Shown one piece after another: positions 49,947-62,440 of a stretch of DNA of 64,000 nt. Location: assembly GCA_032622095.1 (NCBI GenBank), contig CP136064.1:193039948-193103947 (forward strand), in the 5' to 3' direction. This DNA is from Siphonodentalium dalli (taxonomy: Eukaryota; Mollusca; Scaphopoda; Gadilida; Siphonodentaliidae). The first letter of the stretch is position 1; the number at the start of each line of letters is the position of its first letter. The position numbers were made by a program, and so were the translations under genes. The notes beneath the pieces are model-generated. The model had not been told where the DNA came from, did no database searches, and saw nothing but the letters and a program-made list of their open reading frames with translations.

Positions 49947-50180
49947 AGGGGTAATGTGCACTAAATCCAGCCATTTATAGGACCAACTCCTTTTATACTC
50001 AACATAATATATGCAACAAATGAATGAATTTGAGCCATGGATTAGTGAAAAATACACTATGTTCTCTATGAATGATGCAACATGGTAATTATAATGACTC
50101 GAGTCATAAACTAATTTTCATTATAATTACCATGTTGTATGCATCATTCATGGAGAACTTGAGTGTATTTTGCACTCATC
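49943..50180 (-). mobile_element. TTAA MITE family B member abutting family A (copy 1; repeated at 53565-53800)
   Basis: It shares the TTAA at 49943 with the preceding MITE, then AGGGGTAATGTGCACTAAAT, CCAGCCATTTATAGGACC, AACTCCTTTTATACTCAACA: the complement of the right end of 39341-39535. Beyond it lies a large hairpin, ATGGTAATTATAATGA answered by TCATTATAATTACCAT. Confidence 0.65.
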
Positions 50181-50776
50181 ATAGCTCAGTCTCCAGATCC
50201 ATAAGACTGATTGGGTTCATATCTGAGGTGGATGTTCCCTAGGTGATTCATATTCAGATTTGTTCAATGAGGTCACCAGGCCAAATAAGTGTGAAGCTTA
50301 AAATGTCATAACTCTTTCCCTCCATAGTGATACCTAAAACGACTTCTACTCAGGAACCATCAGGCCTATTTAGCTTCTATTTGGGTATGGAGGTTTCTGG
50401 GTGACTGGGATTCAGATTTGGGGCCGAGCCAGAATCATATGGTGGGGATAATAGCTAGGTGACTGGGATTCAGATTTGTTCAAATGGGGTCACCAAGTCA
50501 AATATGGGCGGGCCTGGAACATGACTCTCCCACCATATCAATTCTGAAAACAACTTCTTCTCAAGATCCATTAGGCCGATTTTGCTTATATTTGGTTCCT
50601 TGTGTGACTGGGATTAAAATTTGTTCAAATTGAGTGACCGGGTCAGGGACATGGATCTTTCCCGCGATAATAATTCTTAGCACAACTTCTTCTCATCACC
50701 ATTGATCATAAGAGGTTTAGGACATAGAATTTTGAACATTGAACCATTTTGATTTAAAAAAAAAACATTATTTTAA

Positions 50777-53700
50777 ATCATATCTTGTCAAAATACCTGC
50801 ATCGAGATGTCACTTATTCATTCCACAGATATTTGTATGACACTACTTATTTTCCAGGTGTAATTTCATCTTGATTTATTTATTGTTAAAATTCAATTAT
50901 AAATTGAATATTTATGTTGATAAAAATGGATTATTTATTTTTATTAAAAGTTTAATTCCAGTTAATTTTTCCTTGCTATTGCTCCTCATTAAATTACAAA
51001 CATAAACAATAACATCAATATGCTCATGCTGCTGTGTCATTCTGCATTTATTACACATCCTGATGACTGCTTTGTCGATTAAAGGCCCGCTTAATTTTTG
51101 AATCCCCAGATCACATTATATACAACATATTCTATATTATATACCATTTGAAAGAGGAAGCTCCAAGCATAGCATTCTCAACTTATCCGGTCTAATAAAC
51201 GGGTGAACAAGTCTTTGTCAAGGAACTGACGTGTGTTCTGTGCTTAAGTTCGATCTGGTCAGTACTGCCAGTCTATTATTCTTAATGGAAGGGGTATAAC
51301 TCCTATCTCTTAGGTGTGAATTATGATGCATTCTCGGTAAATGACGGGGGAGTTTTGGTGTGAATCTGAGAATCTCGGTCACTTGGTTAACACTTCAAGG
51401 CCACAGCTGTACCGTATTCCATTAGAATAAATATGTTTTTGGTTCCTCTTCTAAATAGTATATAATATGGAATATGTTGTATATAATGTGATCTTGACAT
51501 TCGAAAATTAAGTGGGCCTTTAAGTTGACACCTGAAATAGAGTTACATTTTCTCTGCAGCATGTAATAAAGAGTGTTCTCTGTTAACTCTTTCACTGCCG
51601 ATCGCGACTTGAGTCGAATTACCCATACACTGCCGATCGCGACTTGAGTCGAATCCTGACACCTTCGTTCCGTAACATCAATCCATGGGAAGTAACTCTA
51701 TATTATTCTGTGAAAACAGTGTACATGATGTAATCAATTTTGTAATGAGAAACTCCCGGTTTGTTTTTTTATATTTCGGGATGTCGGCCATCTTGTTTTG
51801 TGATTAAATGGTCGCGGTCACGTGACCCTCCTGGTATGGGAAGTGTTCTCCATTCCACAGAGACCAATACCTACCTGCATACCAAGTGTCAGGAATATAC
51901 CTCTGCATATACAAAAGTTATTGCGAAATACCCAATAATATATACATTTAGCAGAAATATACTAACTTGTTTTCGGTTCTCAATACTAACACAAACTTAC
52001 ATACAAAATTTCGTCAAAATATCTCTGCAGATACAAAAGTTATTGAGAAATAATGAATTTTCCTTATATTTCGGTGTGGTGGCCATCTTGTTTTGTGATC
52101 ATGTGGTCACGGTCTCGTGACCCTCATGTGGCCACGGTCTCGTGACCCTGGCAGACTGGGAAGTGTTTTCAATTCGCAAGTCCAATATCTTACTGTGCAG
52201 CAAGTTTCATGAACATACCTTTACAGATACAAACGTTATTGAGAAATACCCAATCAATATGTATTTAGCAGCAACATACTAACATTATCTTATATTTCGG
52301 GATGGTGGCCATCTTGTTTTGTGGTCACATGATCGTGGTCACGTGAAATGTGACACTGGCGGACTAGAACATATTTTCTATTCCCAATACTGATACCTAC
52401 TTTACATACCAACTTTCATGAAAATATCTCTACAAATACAAAAGTTATTGAGAAATACTGAAATTTTCTTATATTTTGGTGTGGTGGCCATCTTGTTTGT
52501 GGTCACGTGATCGTGGTCACGTGACAATGGTGGACTGGGCATGTTTTCGATTCCCCAGACCAATACCTATATGCATACCAAGTTTCATGAAAATAGCTCG
52601 GCAGATACAAAAGTTATTGAGAAATACCCATCCATATGTATTTAGCAGCACTATGCTACATGTACATGTATAGTATGCTTGGCAGTAGCAGGTCTGTCTA
52701 TGGTGCTGCATGGCAGTGAACGAGTTAATTTCTTACTGATATGGAAGATTGATGAGCTTAACCTTTCACTTCTGTTCAAAACATTGGAATAATTTTAATA
52801 ACACAAATTTCTATCACTTAAGTATGTCTATACAAGTCTGTATATTATTGCATGCATTTCAAGTACTTATTGATCTATATGAAGATACAAACTCATCACT
52901 AAGTCTTATCTGATGCCTTAGGGTTGTGTTGCTTTAAATTTCTTACCAATCTCAATAATTTTAATTTTAAGTTTTAATTAAGTATTGTATTAAAGATATG
53001 GTAAGCATTGGCAATTGGTATTGCTATTAACATAGTAACAACCATTAAAACCGCGATAAACAAAAGAATACTGTATTGTAGAAAACAAATTTTCTTATTC
53101 CAATCATAATTATCTTGTAAATTGCATGTTATTGCCATGTTAGTACTCTGCGTTATATAAACAAATGCCAGGTTATGTAAACAAACAGTACGTAAAGAGT
53201 ATATGATAAGCAAAACACTCAACACCAGGGAGACACCACTAATGGAACTTCGGTTAGAAAGGGCCATCAAATTGTTTACAACATACCGGTATAGAGCTCA
53301 TTAATCTTCACCACTCAAGATTCTGGTGTTGGATGGGTCACTGTGCATCACTCTCCTATATAAATCGCCACAATGTTGAGTGTTTTGCTTATCGCTCACC
53401 AGTTACGTGCTGTATATAAACAAATGCTCCGTTCACACAGTGTATTTTGTGGATAATATCACATTCATACTATCATTATACTATACTAAAAGTATATTCT
53501 TGAGGAAATTTTCATAGAACTGTTATTTCTAGATTATAACCTATAATGAAGGCCATCCTTGCCTTTAAAGGGGTAATGTGCACTAAATCCAGCCATTTAT
53601 AGGACCAACTCCTTTTATACTCAACATAATATATGCAACAAATGAATGAATTTGAGCCATGGATTAGTGCAAAATACACTATGTTCTCTATGAATGATGC

Positions 53701-54398
53701 AACATGGTAATTATAATGACTCGAGTCATAAACTAATTTTCATTATAATTACCATGTTGTATGCATCATTCATGGAGAACTTGAGTGTATTTTGCACTCA
53801 TCATAGCTCAGTCTCCAGATCCATAAGACTGATTGGGTTCATATCTGAGGTGGATGTTCCCTAGGTGATTCATATTCAGATTTGTTCAATGAGGTCACCA
53901 GGCAAATAAGTGTGAAGCTTAAAAGGTCATAACTCTTTCCCTCCATAGCGATACCTAAAACGACTTCTACTCAGGAACCATCAGGCCTATTTAGCTTCTA
54001 TTTGGGTATGGAGGTTTCTGGGTGACTGGGATTCAGATTTGGGGCCGAGCCAGAATCATATGGTGGGGATAATAGCTAGGTGACTGGGATTCAGATTTGT
54101 TCAAATGGGGTCACCAAGTCAAATATGGGCGGGCCTGGAACATGACTCTCCCACCATATCAATTCTGAAAACAACTTCTTCTCAAGATCCATTAGGCCGA
54201 TTTTGCTTATATTTGGTTCCTTGTGTGACTGGGATTAAAATTTGTTCAAATTGAGTGACCGGGTTAGGGACATGGATCTTTCCCGCGATAATAATTCTTA
54301 GCACAACTTCTTCTCATCACCATCGACCATAAGAGGTTTAGGACATAGAATTTTGAACATTGAACCATTTTGATTAAAAAAAAAACATTATTTTAAAT
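50777..54398 (+). repeat. Tandem segmental duplication, copy 2 (about 3.62 kb)
   Basis: Copy 2 follows copy 1 directly. It has about 68 extra bases near 52690-52757 (beginning GTCTGTCTATGGTGCTGCAT) and about 15 extra near 51457 (AGTATATAATATGG), and lacks about 20 bases present in copy 1 near 48640. Its array, MITEs and 98-codon frame correspond one to one with copy 1. Confidence 0.92.
52990..53568. mobile_element. Duplicate of the decayed family A MITE (copy 2)
   Basis: Same element inside the second segmental copy, TTAA at 52990-52993 and 53565-53568. The minus-strand frame (53267-52974) is also open. Compared with copy 1, three encoded residues differ (Cys/Arg, Ile/Met, Ala/Thr) and one silent change was noticed, which is not the pattern of strong protein conservation. 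Confidence 0.65.
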
Positions 54399-54589
54399 TA
54401 TACATTTTTTTCATATTGGAACTTTTTTAATGTTATTAGATTTAACTCCTTGTTCTAGCTATGTCTCTGGTTAGAAGAATTTATTTTAAATGATTCCAGT
54501 CTTCTCAGTCTTCGCAGTCAGGTGAGAGACTCCACAGACATTGACTGTCTTGTTAAAAAATAGGACATATTATGTTTTAGGTCCGTCTC

Positions 54590-55600
54590 ATTCGGTTTCC
54601 GGATGATAACTTTAGATAATCGCGACTGAATGGAATGAAATTGGTAGCACTAGCACAAAATACAGGTCAAGTTCGAATTAGGGTTCTGATGCCAATTTTC
54701 ACCTGAGTTATGGTCTCTTTTTTGTTGGATTTTTGCACTCAAATTTGTTTCCTGGTGATAACTTCAGTAAGTTTTAACTGAGTGAAATGAAATTTAGAAT
54801 GTGAGTTCACTAGCCCAAAATACAGGTCATGTTCAAATTTGGGTTCTGCCCGCCAATTTTCACCAGAGTTATGGACCTTTGTTGGAATTACCTATGGCGT
54901 ATTTTACCACGCCTTAGCGATGCTCTTGTTGTAAATAATTTTTTATTTTCATAAATTTTGATAGCGATAGTGCAATAACTTGAACAAATATCTAATTTTG
55001 TTGCTATTGCATATATCAGACTTGCTCAACAATATCTTGGAATGAGTTCGAAAACACTCATGGTCTGCCTACCTTGGTCAGAATTACGGGCCAATTTACG
55101 GCCCTTAAATAGTTAATTTTTGTTAATAAGTGTTCCCGATAACTTGAACAAATATCAACTGATTTTTTTATTCTGTATTACCCACATATGAGACTTGCTC
55201 AACAATGTCTTGATCGAGTTTGTAAACCGGCCCAGTCAGCTTATTTTGGGTGGAGTTACGGCCCTAAATTTGTTAATTTTGTTAATTTTGATTTTAATAA
55301 CTTGAACAAATATCAACTGAGTTTGTTGATATTCGGTATATCAGACTTTCTCAACAATATCTTGATTGGGTTTGAAAACCGGCCAGGTCAACCTACTTTG
55401 GGAGGAGTTATGGTCCTCAGTTATTTTTTGTCAATTTAGGTTGCGATAACAACAAATATCAACTGATTTGTTTTGGTTACAGCCCTTAATTTGTCTATTT
55501 TTTATGAATTTTGATCATGATAGTACAATAACTTTGACAAAATCTGGAATATATTTGGTATGTCAGACTTCCTCAACAGTGATATGAAATGATAACCAGT
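54590..55600 (+). repeat. Two consecutive tandem arrays
   Basis: First, two units of about 170 bases near 54600 and 54740 sharing GTTTCCGGATGATAACTT or GTTTCCTGGTGATAACTTCA, CAAAATACAGGTCA and CCAATTTTCACCNGAGTTAT. Second, three to four units near 54965, 55135, 55300 and 55440 sharing GATAACTTGAACAAATATCA, ATCAGACTTGCTCAACAATA and GTTACGGCCCTTAA. Both resemble the hairpin-headed arrays elsewhere. No genes. Confidence 0.7.
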
Positions 55601-55811
55601 TACGATTAATGCATTTTCAGGCAGACAAACCTCTTGGTTATGCTTTCCCCGATAGCTCGTTTCATTTTATAACATTAAATTGTATCGATAATTGTATATT
55701 AAACAATGAATGAGTTATGAATACAAAATCATAATTGGTGGGGTTGGTATTGGGGTAATATGATAATATGATCACCACAAGTCCACACCTTATTGTTTAG
55801 CAGCTTATTCA

Positions 55812-56640
55812 CTCCTCAAATACAAAGACCTACTGTACTGTCCCCAGTCACTCCTAAAATACTAAGGACCACTGTATTGCCGCAATTCACTCATCAAATA
55901 CTACTGTAATGTCCACATGTATGCCTCAAATACTAAGGACTGCTGAAATGTCCATATTCACTCTTAAAAAACTAAGGACCACCACTCAGATACCAAGAAC
56001 CACCGTAATGTCCCCATTCACTCCTCAAATACTAAGGACTACTGTACTGCAGGGTTCACACTGCCGCTTGCCAAATTTTCCTATGGCAAAAAAATATTTT
56101 CATTTTGGCAAAAAAAACAATTCTTTTGGACAAATTTTGCAAGTGGGTTTTTAATTATGGGATGTAAACTATCTAGTATGTACAATGTACTGTCCCTATT
56201 CACTCCTCAGATGCTAAGGACCACTGTGATTCCCACTTCTCTCCTCAAATTTTAAGGACCCCTATAATGCCCCAATTCACTCCTCAAAGACCATTGTGAT
56301 GTCCCACTTCACTCTCAAATACTAAGGACTATTGCACTGTTCCCATTCACTCCTCGAATACTAAGGACCAGTGTAATGTCCCCATTGACTCAAATTCTAA
56401 GGGCCAATATAATGCCCCAATTCACTCCTCGGAGACCACTGTAATGTTCCAATTTCACACCTCAAATACTAAGGACTACTGTATGATGCTCCTATTTACT
56501 CCTCAAATACTGAAGACTAATGTAATGTCCCTATTCACTCCTCAAATACTAATGACTACTGTGATGTCCTCCGTTCACTCAGCAAATACTAAGAACTACT
56601 ACAATGTCCCCATTCACTCCTCAAATACTAGGTGCCAGTG
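55812..56640 (+). repeat. Degenerate minisatellite, 37-39 base unit
   Basis: The unit CCCATTCACTCCTCAAATAC followed by TAAGGACCACTGTAATGTC recurs about 18-20 times with many substitutions and short units. At about 56050-56190 it is interrupted by a segment starting CAGGGTTCACACTGCCGCTT, which looks like one end of a hAT-type element. Frames reading repeated TPQILRTT-like peptides are by-products. Confidence 0.8.
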
Positions 56641-57163
56641 CAATGAACCCACTACAGCTGAGACGATGCACTGAAACAGCACAGATGATCTCTCGCCGGT
56701 TGAAAGCAAAGTGTGTTAATTGTGTTGCTTCAGGGACTTTCTTGATTCCATCTGTCCCACAACAATGAGCACACTTGTTCACTGCTCCATATTCAGTCAA
56801 GAACACTAGACGTATGTTTGCCACACAGTGCGTGGTAGTTTAATTCGGCAAGATGTTTAATTATTGAATGTATCGCAGAAACTGGAGTGCACACCTTGCG
56901 GTATAAATACTAGTTTCATTTCCGAATTTGTCAACACTCCTTGATAATAAACCATACACGTGTGTCGCAATGCTTATTTTACTGTAAAGAAACACTCATC
57001 TATCCAATAGTTACCAAACCGGTGCTGCTACCAAACCGGTTTTTCGTGAGACAATTTTGTTCAAGTTACTGAAATCGCCACTTTGCAAATGGAGTATGCT
57101 ATACCTCGCGGTGTACAATATTAGTTTTCGGTATCTTGTTTGAAAATATCTTACCAATACCAC

Positions 57164-58799
57164 CAGGGATGTGGCTAGAGGGTCTCCGCTGGGGGGGGGT
57201 GTCCACCTTGGGAATTTCCAACTGCACCCCCCCCCCCCCCCTTGAGTCGAAATCACACCAACACAACTTTTTGCATAATTCCATTGCACCCCCCCCCCCT
57301 TTCATAAGCCATGCTTCTATTTTCCCAGTATGAGAACATTAAGATATTTTAACCTGAAAATTGCCCCAAAAAAACAAAAACAACTAGTGATCTAATTCCA
57401 GACAAATGTACACAGCTACCGACAACAGACCAGGGAACACCGGCCAGGCCGACCATGGTTGTTTGGCCCGGTGTGAGAAAATTTTGAAAACTATATACAA
57501 GAAAATCGCAAATCTGGCCTCAACTGAAGCTTTCCTAGTGTTGGAAATTTCAAACCTCATGCTCCCCCTCAGGTCAGGGGGGGGGGGGGGGGGGGGTCTG
57601 AAAACAATTTCAGGCACGTATGGCATTTTTTCCCTTACGATCATTTTTTGTACCCACCCACCCCCACCGTTTTCGGCAGTTTTTTCCGACCATTTTTTGA
57701 CACCCACCCCCCCTTTTAACACTAAAACAGATTTTCGGGGGGAAATTCACTGTAAACAGCTGTATATGAATTTCTGTGCATATTATTTATCATGGATATT
57801 AACATGGACATGTAAATAGGAATGAGTCATTTTGAGGTCATTCGGCCAAAAAAACATGGCTGCCAGTGGCCATCTTGGATTTCAAAATTTGCAACAAAAT
57901 ACAACACGATAACTGCCTGCAGTCAATTTACAGTTATAATTACATTATTTCTCTCATTCAAAGTGGTTTTGAAGCCCAACTCATTGCCAAAACACTAAAA
58001 AACAAGCAGGAATTTTTGTCTTTAGTTGCGGAAAAAATTGCTTGTTGGTGGCTTTGACCACCCACCCACCCCGGCATACGTGCCGGAATTATTTTTTTCA
58101 CCCACCCCCCCCCCCCCTTGCTCAGGTTGGAAAATTCTTCAACTGATGACCATTTATGTCTACAAGTTTGACCAAATGTAGTAAAATATTGTTTTGCTAA
58201 ACTAATTAGCAGTTTTGTATTGGTCATGTGGATGGGGCAATGACCCACCGGGCCGACCATGGTTCGGCCCGGTGCGCGAAAATTTTGAAATCTGAACAAG
58301 AAAATCGCAAAATCCTAACATCTAGACTAACCTCAAGCCTTCCTACTGTTGGAAATTTCAAACCCTACACCCCCACTTAGGTTGGAAAATTTCCAACTAA
58401 TGACAATTCCAATGACAATGTTGACCAATTGTATGACAATATTGTTTTCTTAAATTAACTAGAAGTTTTTGACTGGCCACGGGGGAGGGACCAGGACACA
58501 AGCTTTCCAAGTGTTGGAAATTTCCAACCTGTCACCCCCCACTAAGGTTGGAAAATTTCCAACTGATGTCCATTTCTGTCAAAATTTTTGACCAAAAATA
58601 GGAACATATGCAAATATTGGTCGAAAAACAATAAATTGTTTTATAATCAAACTACAAGAACATTTTCAACCTATTGTTGGTGTGAAATTTCGTTGTGGCA
58701 GGTATGAAATTTCCAACTATTGAAAATATAGCTCTCTGCTGGGGGGGTGAGACACCCCCCCCCCCCCCCACCCCCCCCCCCCCTCTAGCCACATCCCTG
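57164..58799 (+). mobile_element. Complete hAT-type non-autonomous element with C/G runs
   Basis: A 19-base inverted end CAGGGATGTGGCTAGAGGG is exact and flanked by the 8-base duplication AATACCAC (57156-57163, 58800-58807). The interior contains runs of 9-18 C or G, two copies of a hairpin of type CCGGGCCGACCATGG / TTCGGCCCGGTG (about 57446 and 58242), repeated TTGGAAATTTCAAACC and GGTTGGAAAATTTCCAACT blocks, and at about 57790-57890 a fragment of the 160-base array unit. A second copy at 16835 is broken by the assembly gap. ORFs across it encode Gly/Pro runs and are by-products. Confidence 0.93.
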
Positions 58800-59894
58800 A
58801 ATACCACCCACATACCTGTGCTAAATATCAGGTTATCACCATTTGAAGCTGTTATTTCAGCTTTCACCCGTTCACTCAATGTTGCTATTTGTGATTGTGT
58901 GCAGCAGATATGTGTAGCATTATGGAGAATTGGGTAAACGCTGTTATGCGGTTGCAGAAAACGTAGTATGTTCCCCGTATATATGTGGCCATGGTGAATT
59001 TAATCATATAAAATCAAAGTATAAACACAGTCTCTGCATCTGCAGGCAATTTTGGTCAAGTTTAGAATTTATTGAATTTACTATATGGTACTCATTTGGG
59101 TTTTTGATTAATTGCATTCGTAATATAACACCATGCATTCTTGTGATAAAAGCGATATTTTCGTGTTTCTTCACTTGATCTGAGGCAACTATGTGTACTA
59201 TTTTGAGACACGGACAATATGATATATACCTTTTACTCAGTACCCTATGAATATCTCTCAAAATGGTCTATACACGGGGGCTCATCTGGTACTCGAGAAT
59301 GCCGCCTTTCCGATAAATGCTACGCCGCTCAATCGAGACGCTATCTTTCACTTCTGGTTTTCAAAGTTTATTTCCACCATTTTGGACAGCAGAGGAATAA
59401 AATGTTTCTGGAAGCTAACGACACCCTATATACGAGTCCCAGTCGTCCCGAACTAATGTCACCAGTGAAGGCCTTGTTTTTGGCATGCAGAAAGCGTCGT
59501 CATATATTTTTGTGTGTGCACTTATCACTAAAACAGTGTCAACAAAAACTAAATAAATAGAGTATGATAATACTGTAATTTGGTCATGAAAACTTATATT
59601 TTCGCAATACTCTGAATTGCTACGTTTCTTTTCCGACAACATGCTACACATCGTAACGTGTCCTATTTCGATAAATTGGCTATGTTTCTGAACCGATAAA
59701 TGTATTCTTATACATTTGCATATCTTTGGTTGGTATTGTTTGCTCTTTCAACATGCATTAACATGATACATAGAAAGCAAATCTCAATTTGGCCACATGT
59801 GTGCACAGTTTCCAAAAAAAGTGCGCATATATATTTATATATACATACACAGACCCCTGGCAAAATTTAGGTATCTAAATACAAGTCCAGGTTC
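58800..59894. other. no gene recognised
   Basis: Several overlapping frames of 69-113 codons on both strands (59219-59560 is the longest) have no recognisable domain and no convincing splice sites. AATAAA-type motifs occur but without context. Confidence 0.3.
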
Positions 59895-60419
59895 TTAAAG
59901 GCACGGGCGGTGTTCGTTGCAGAGGTATTCATATTTGTTCAAATCGCTATCAACAGAAGGAATATTAAAATATATATAGTTTTGTTCATATGCCAAACAT
60001 AATCAGCGCGTAAAGGGTATATTGTCGTCAAGACGTACGGTGGTTTACGTAAACAAGAGCCTGCTCGTGTTACAGAAGTTTTGCTTCTGTTTACATAACA
60101 CAGCTCAATTCGATTGGTTAATCACACACAAATGATATAAACGCTCTTTATTATATCCATATCAGGAAAACTAACAAATAACGCTCTTTATGTTTACCAT
60201 ATCCGGATATAAACAAAAGCCAGGTTCTGTAACGTTTTTTGCTTTTGTTTACATAACAAAGGAAAGACATTTGACAATGACATACTGTTTATGCCATATT
60301 TCTGATTGGTATAAGAACAAGGCATGTCTGTATTTTACTATTCTTTCTTTTTATGGCGGTTTTTGACGGAGGTGAATATTTTAACAGCATACCCACCGCC
60401 AACGCCGCCCTATCTTTAA
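59895..60419 (-). mobile_element. TTAA MITE family A, complete inverted member
   Basis: TTAA at 59895-59898 and 60416-60419. Left end AGGCACGGGCGGTGTTCGTT; right end complement AGATAGGGCGGCGTTGG. AACGCTCTTTATTAT (60140) and AACGCTCTTTATG (60181) are the inverted AATAAAGAGCG motifs. 525 bases, about 100 longer than the copy at 41322 by an extra TTTGTTTACATAACA-containing block. Confidence 0.8.
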
Positions 60420-61217
60420 CTCTTGGAATGGAAAATATGTATCTCATATTCTCAGAAATTCTCAGAAATTTCCGAAAAATTAATACATGTATATAACACA
60501 AAACGATAGCACAATCGTAATCCTACATTTTGATATATTTACATAGCCCGTCTGTGTTACACTAAATCCTGTTCGGTGATTGGTCAACTGCCAATTTGGT
60601 CACCCGTTTCATATCCCAATAACAGACAGTAACACGAACACGACGTCACAATTTGTTGGCATAATCTGACCTGATCAATGAAAGCGGTCAGCATAATAAT
60701 TTGGAGTGCTTTTTAAAGTTCATCCGAATTGAAACTAAAGCCAGTTATTTATATCGATCATGTTATCGTTGCTAAGTGCTTGGAAATCTTATGTTGAGCT
60801 GCGTGGGCTAGCTCGTCTCAAATTCTCGGCAGATTTTGTGAAAATAAAATAAGAATACACTCAGCTTTTTATAAATCATCATAAAAATATAAGAAAATAA
60901 TGTAGGGTGTGCTAATGGGGGATACGGCGTTGTGGGCACATTTAGTGAAAACCGCTTCGCCGTTTACACAATGTGCCCCAACGACCACATCGCCATGTCC
61001 CAATAACACACGCATGCGCTACATTCATTTCTTAAATGACAAATGAGTTAAAATATCGTACCGAGTCATGTTGGATCACTGTTACATCCGATAGTTTCAT
61101 GAAATATATCTCTTATATGTATCACTAGACTAACATTATTGACCCATATATCAACACAACTAGAATAATTACAGATGTATGGACGTTTAGTTGGTAGACA
61201 ACTATACGCGAATTTTA
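60420..61217. other. no gene recognised
   Basis: No ORF with a domain. ACGCATGCGC lies near 61011. Nothing further can be supported. Confidence 0.3.
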
Positions 61218-61535
61218 TTATACCCCCTTTTTTTTTAAAGGGGGGTATACTGTTTTGCATCTGTCTGTCTGTCCGTCCGATGTCTGTTCATCGCATAACT
61301 TAAACAGTAGTGCTCGGATCTCAATGAAATTAGGTATGGATGTTCACTACTATGAGGACATTAAATAGAGGGTTCCGTCCATCGTTTTGTTCCGATTTTC
61401 CATTCAAGAGTTATTCATCTTTGTTTATCTGGAAATCTTGGCTTTTTGGTCCGTCTGATGGCTGTTCGTGTCGTAACTTCAACAGTTGTGTTGGGATCTC
61501 AATGAAATTTGGTATGGTTGTTCAATTTTCTTAAA
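61218..61535 (+). repeat. Hairpin-headed array fragment (family of 37342-38029)
   Basis: Head TATACCCCCTTTTTTTT / AAAGGGGGGTATA, then CTGTCTGTCTGTCCGTCC, then two units with TCTCAATGAAATT(A/T)GGTATGG and TTATTCATCTTTGTTTATCT. Opposite strand relative to the insertion at 37.3-38.0 kb. The 64-codon frames are by-products. Confidence 0.75.
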
Positions 61536-61964
61536 TTATTGTATTTCTGGTCTGTCGCGAGACAGCCAAAGTCTTGTTTGGTCATGCATGCACGCACTTT
61601 TTGTAATGGTCCCCGATGCTTTCTTGGAAGATAGATACATGCATGGTTGATCCATGCATCAACATGAATTAAATTATTTCAGGATTACGATTGTTGTATA
61701 TAGTTATATTTTAATTATCCTATATTATTGCATTTCTGGTCACGTTCTGGCGAAATTGTCCACCCCCAAAAGTTAAGAACCTTGTGTTATATTTAGGCGC
61801 TTGTATAGATCATGTCACGAATCTCTACTCTGGTTACGCCTGTAGATATCATACTCGTCATTACCCCAACAGTTCAAAAACCTGGGAACTTGATGTTCTG
61901 ACAGGGAAGTTTATATAACGTAGAAAATAAAACAATGCAGGTTATATATTTTCTTAGCCAATAT

Positions 61965-62440
61965 CGGCATTTGTGGGGTTAATAACACCGGCCGGAGTCG
62001 AGCGAGCGAGTAAAAATTTCTAGGTTGACCTCGTGGGGTCAATTGCGATTGCTCGTGGGGTATGTCGCTACGTTATAACGTCGAGATATAGTGTCCACGT
62101 GCCCATGTGGGCGCCCGGCCGGTCCCGGGCTATTTTTGTTTATATAGTATTTTACCGGATTTTGAGGGGTTTATAACATCGGCTGTGGACGCGTCAACGA
62201 GTCAATATATGGAATTCACACTCAGGTGTATTGCACTTCCACGCATCACCAAAATATACTGTCCGAAAACACACGAAGACACCCGTAATCTCCCGGGCTC
62301 GGCATTCGTGGGGTTAATAACACCGGCCGGAGACGAGCGAGCGAGTAAAATCTTCTAGGTTGCCCTCAGGTGGAATGTCGCTACCTTATAATGTCGAGAT
62401 ATAGTGTCCACGTGCCCGTGAGGGCGCCCGGGCGGTAATT
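61965..62440 (+). repeat. GC-rich tandem duplication, about 333-base unit
   Basis: GGGGTTAATAACACCGGCCG, GAGCGAGCGAGTAAAA, GTCGAGATATAGTGTCCACG and GGGCGCCCG(G/C)(C/G)CGGT occur in order at about 61975-62120 and again at about 62308-62440. A degenerate head (GGGTTTATAACATCGGCTGT) lies at 62167, so a third partial unit may exist. This is markedly more GC- and CpG-rich than the rest of the window. Confidence 0.75.

Larger units (their letters stand above)
47209..50776 (+). repeat. Tandem segmental duplication, copy 1 (about 3.57 kb)
   Basis: Nearly identical to 50777-54398. Both start ATCATATCTTGTCAAAATAC and end AACATTATTTTAAAT. By eye the copies differ by scattered substitutions and small indels. 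Contains an internal array (48.18-49.1 kb), a decayed family A MITE with a 98-codon frame (49371-49946), an adjacent family B MITE (49943-50180) and a second tandem region (50.2-50.7 kb). No multi-exon gene was recognised. Confidence 0.92.

Noticed and set aside
57406-57819. 137-codon plus frame containing a Gly run
   Set aside because: Lies wholly within the hAT-type element and crosses an 18-base G run and C-rich stretches.
57011-58937. Many Gly- or Pro-rich frames on both strands
   Set aside because: They are caused by C and G runs in the hAT-type element, with no stop codons in homopolymers; no gene is implied.
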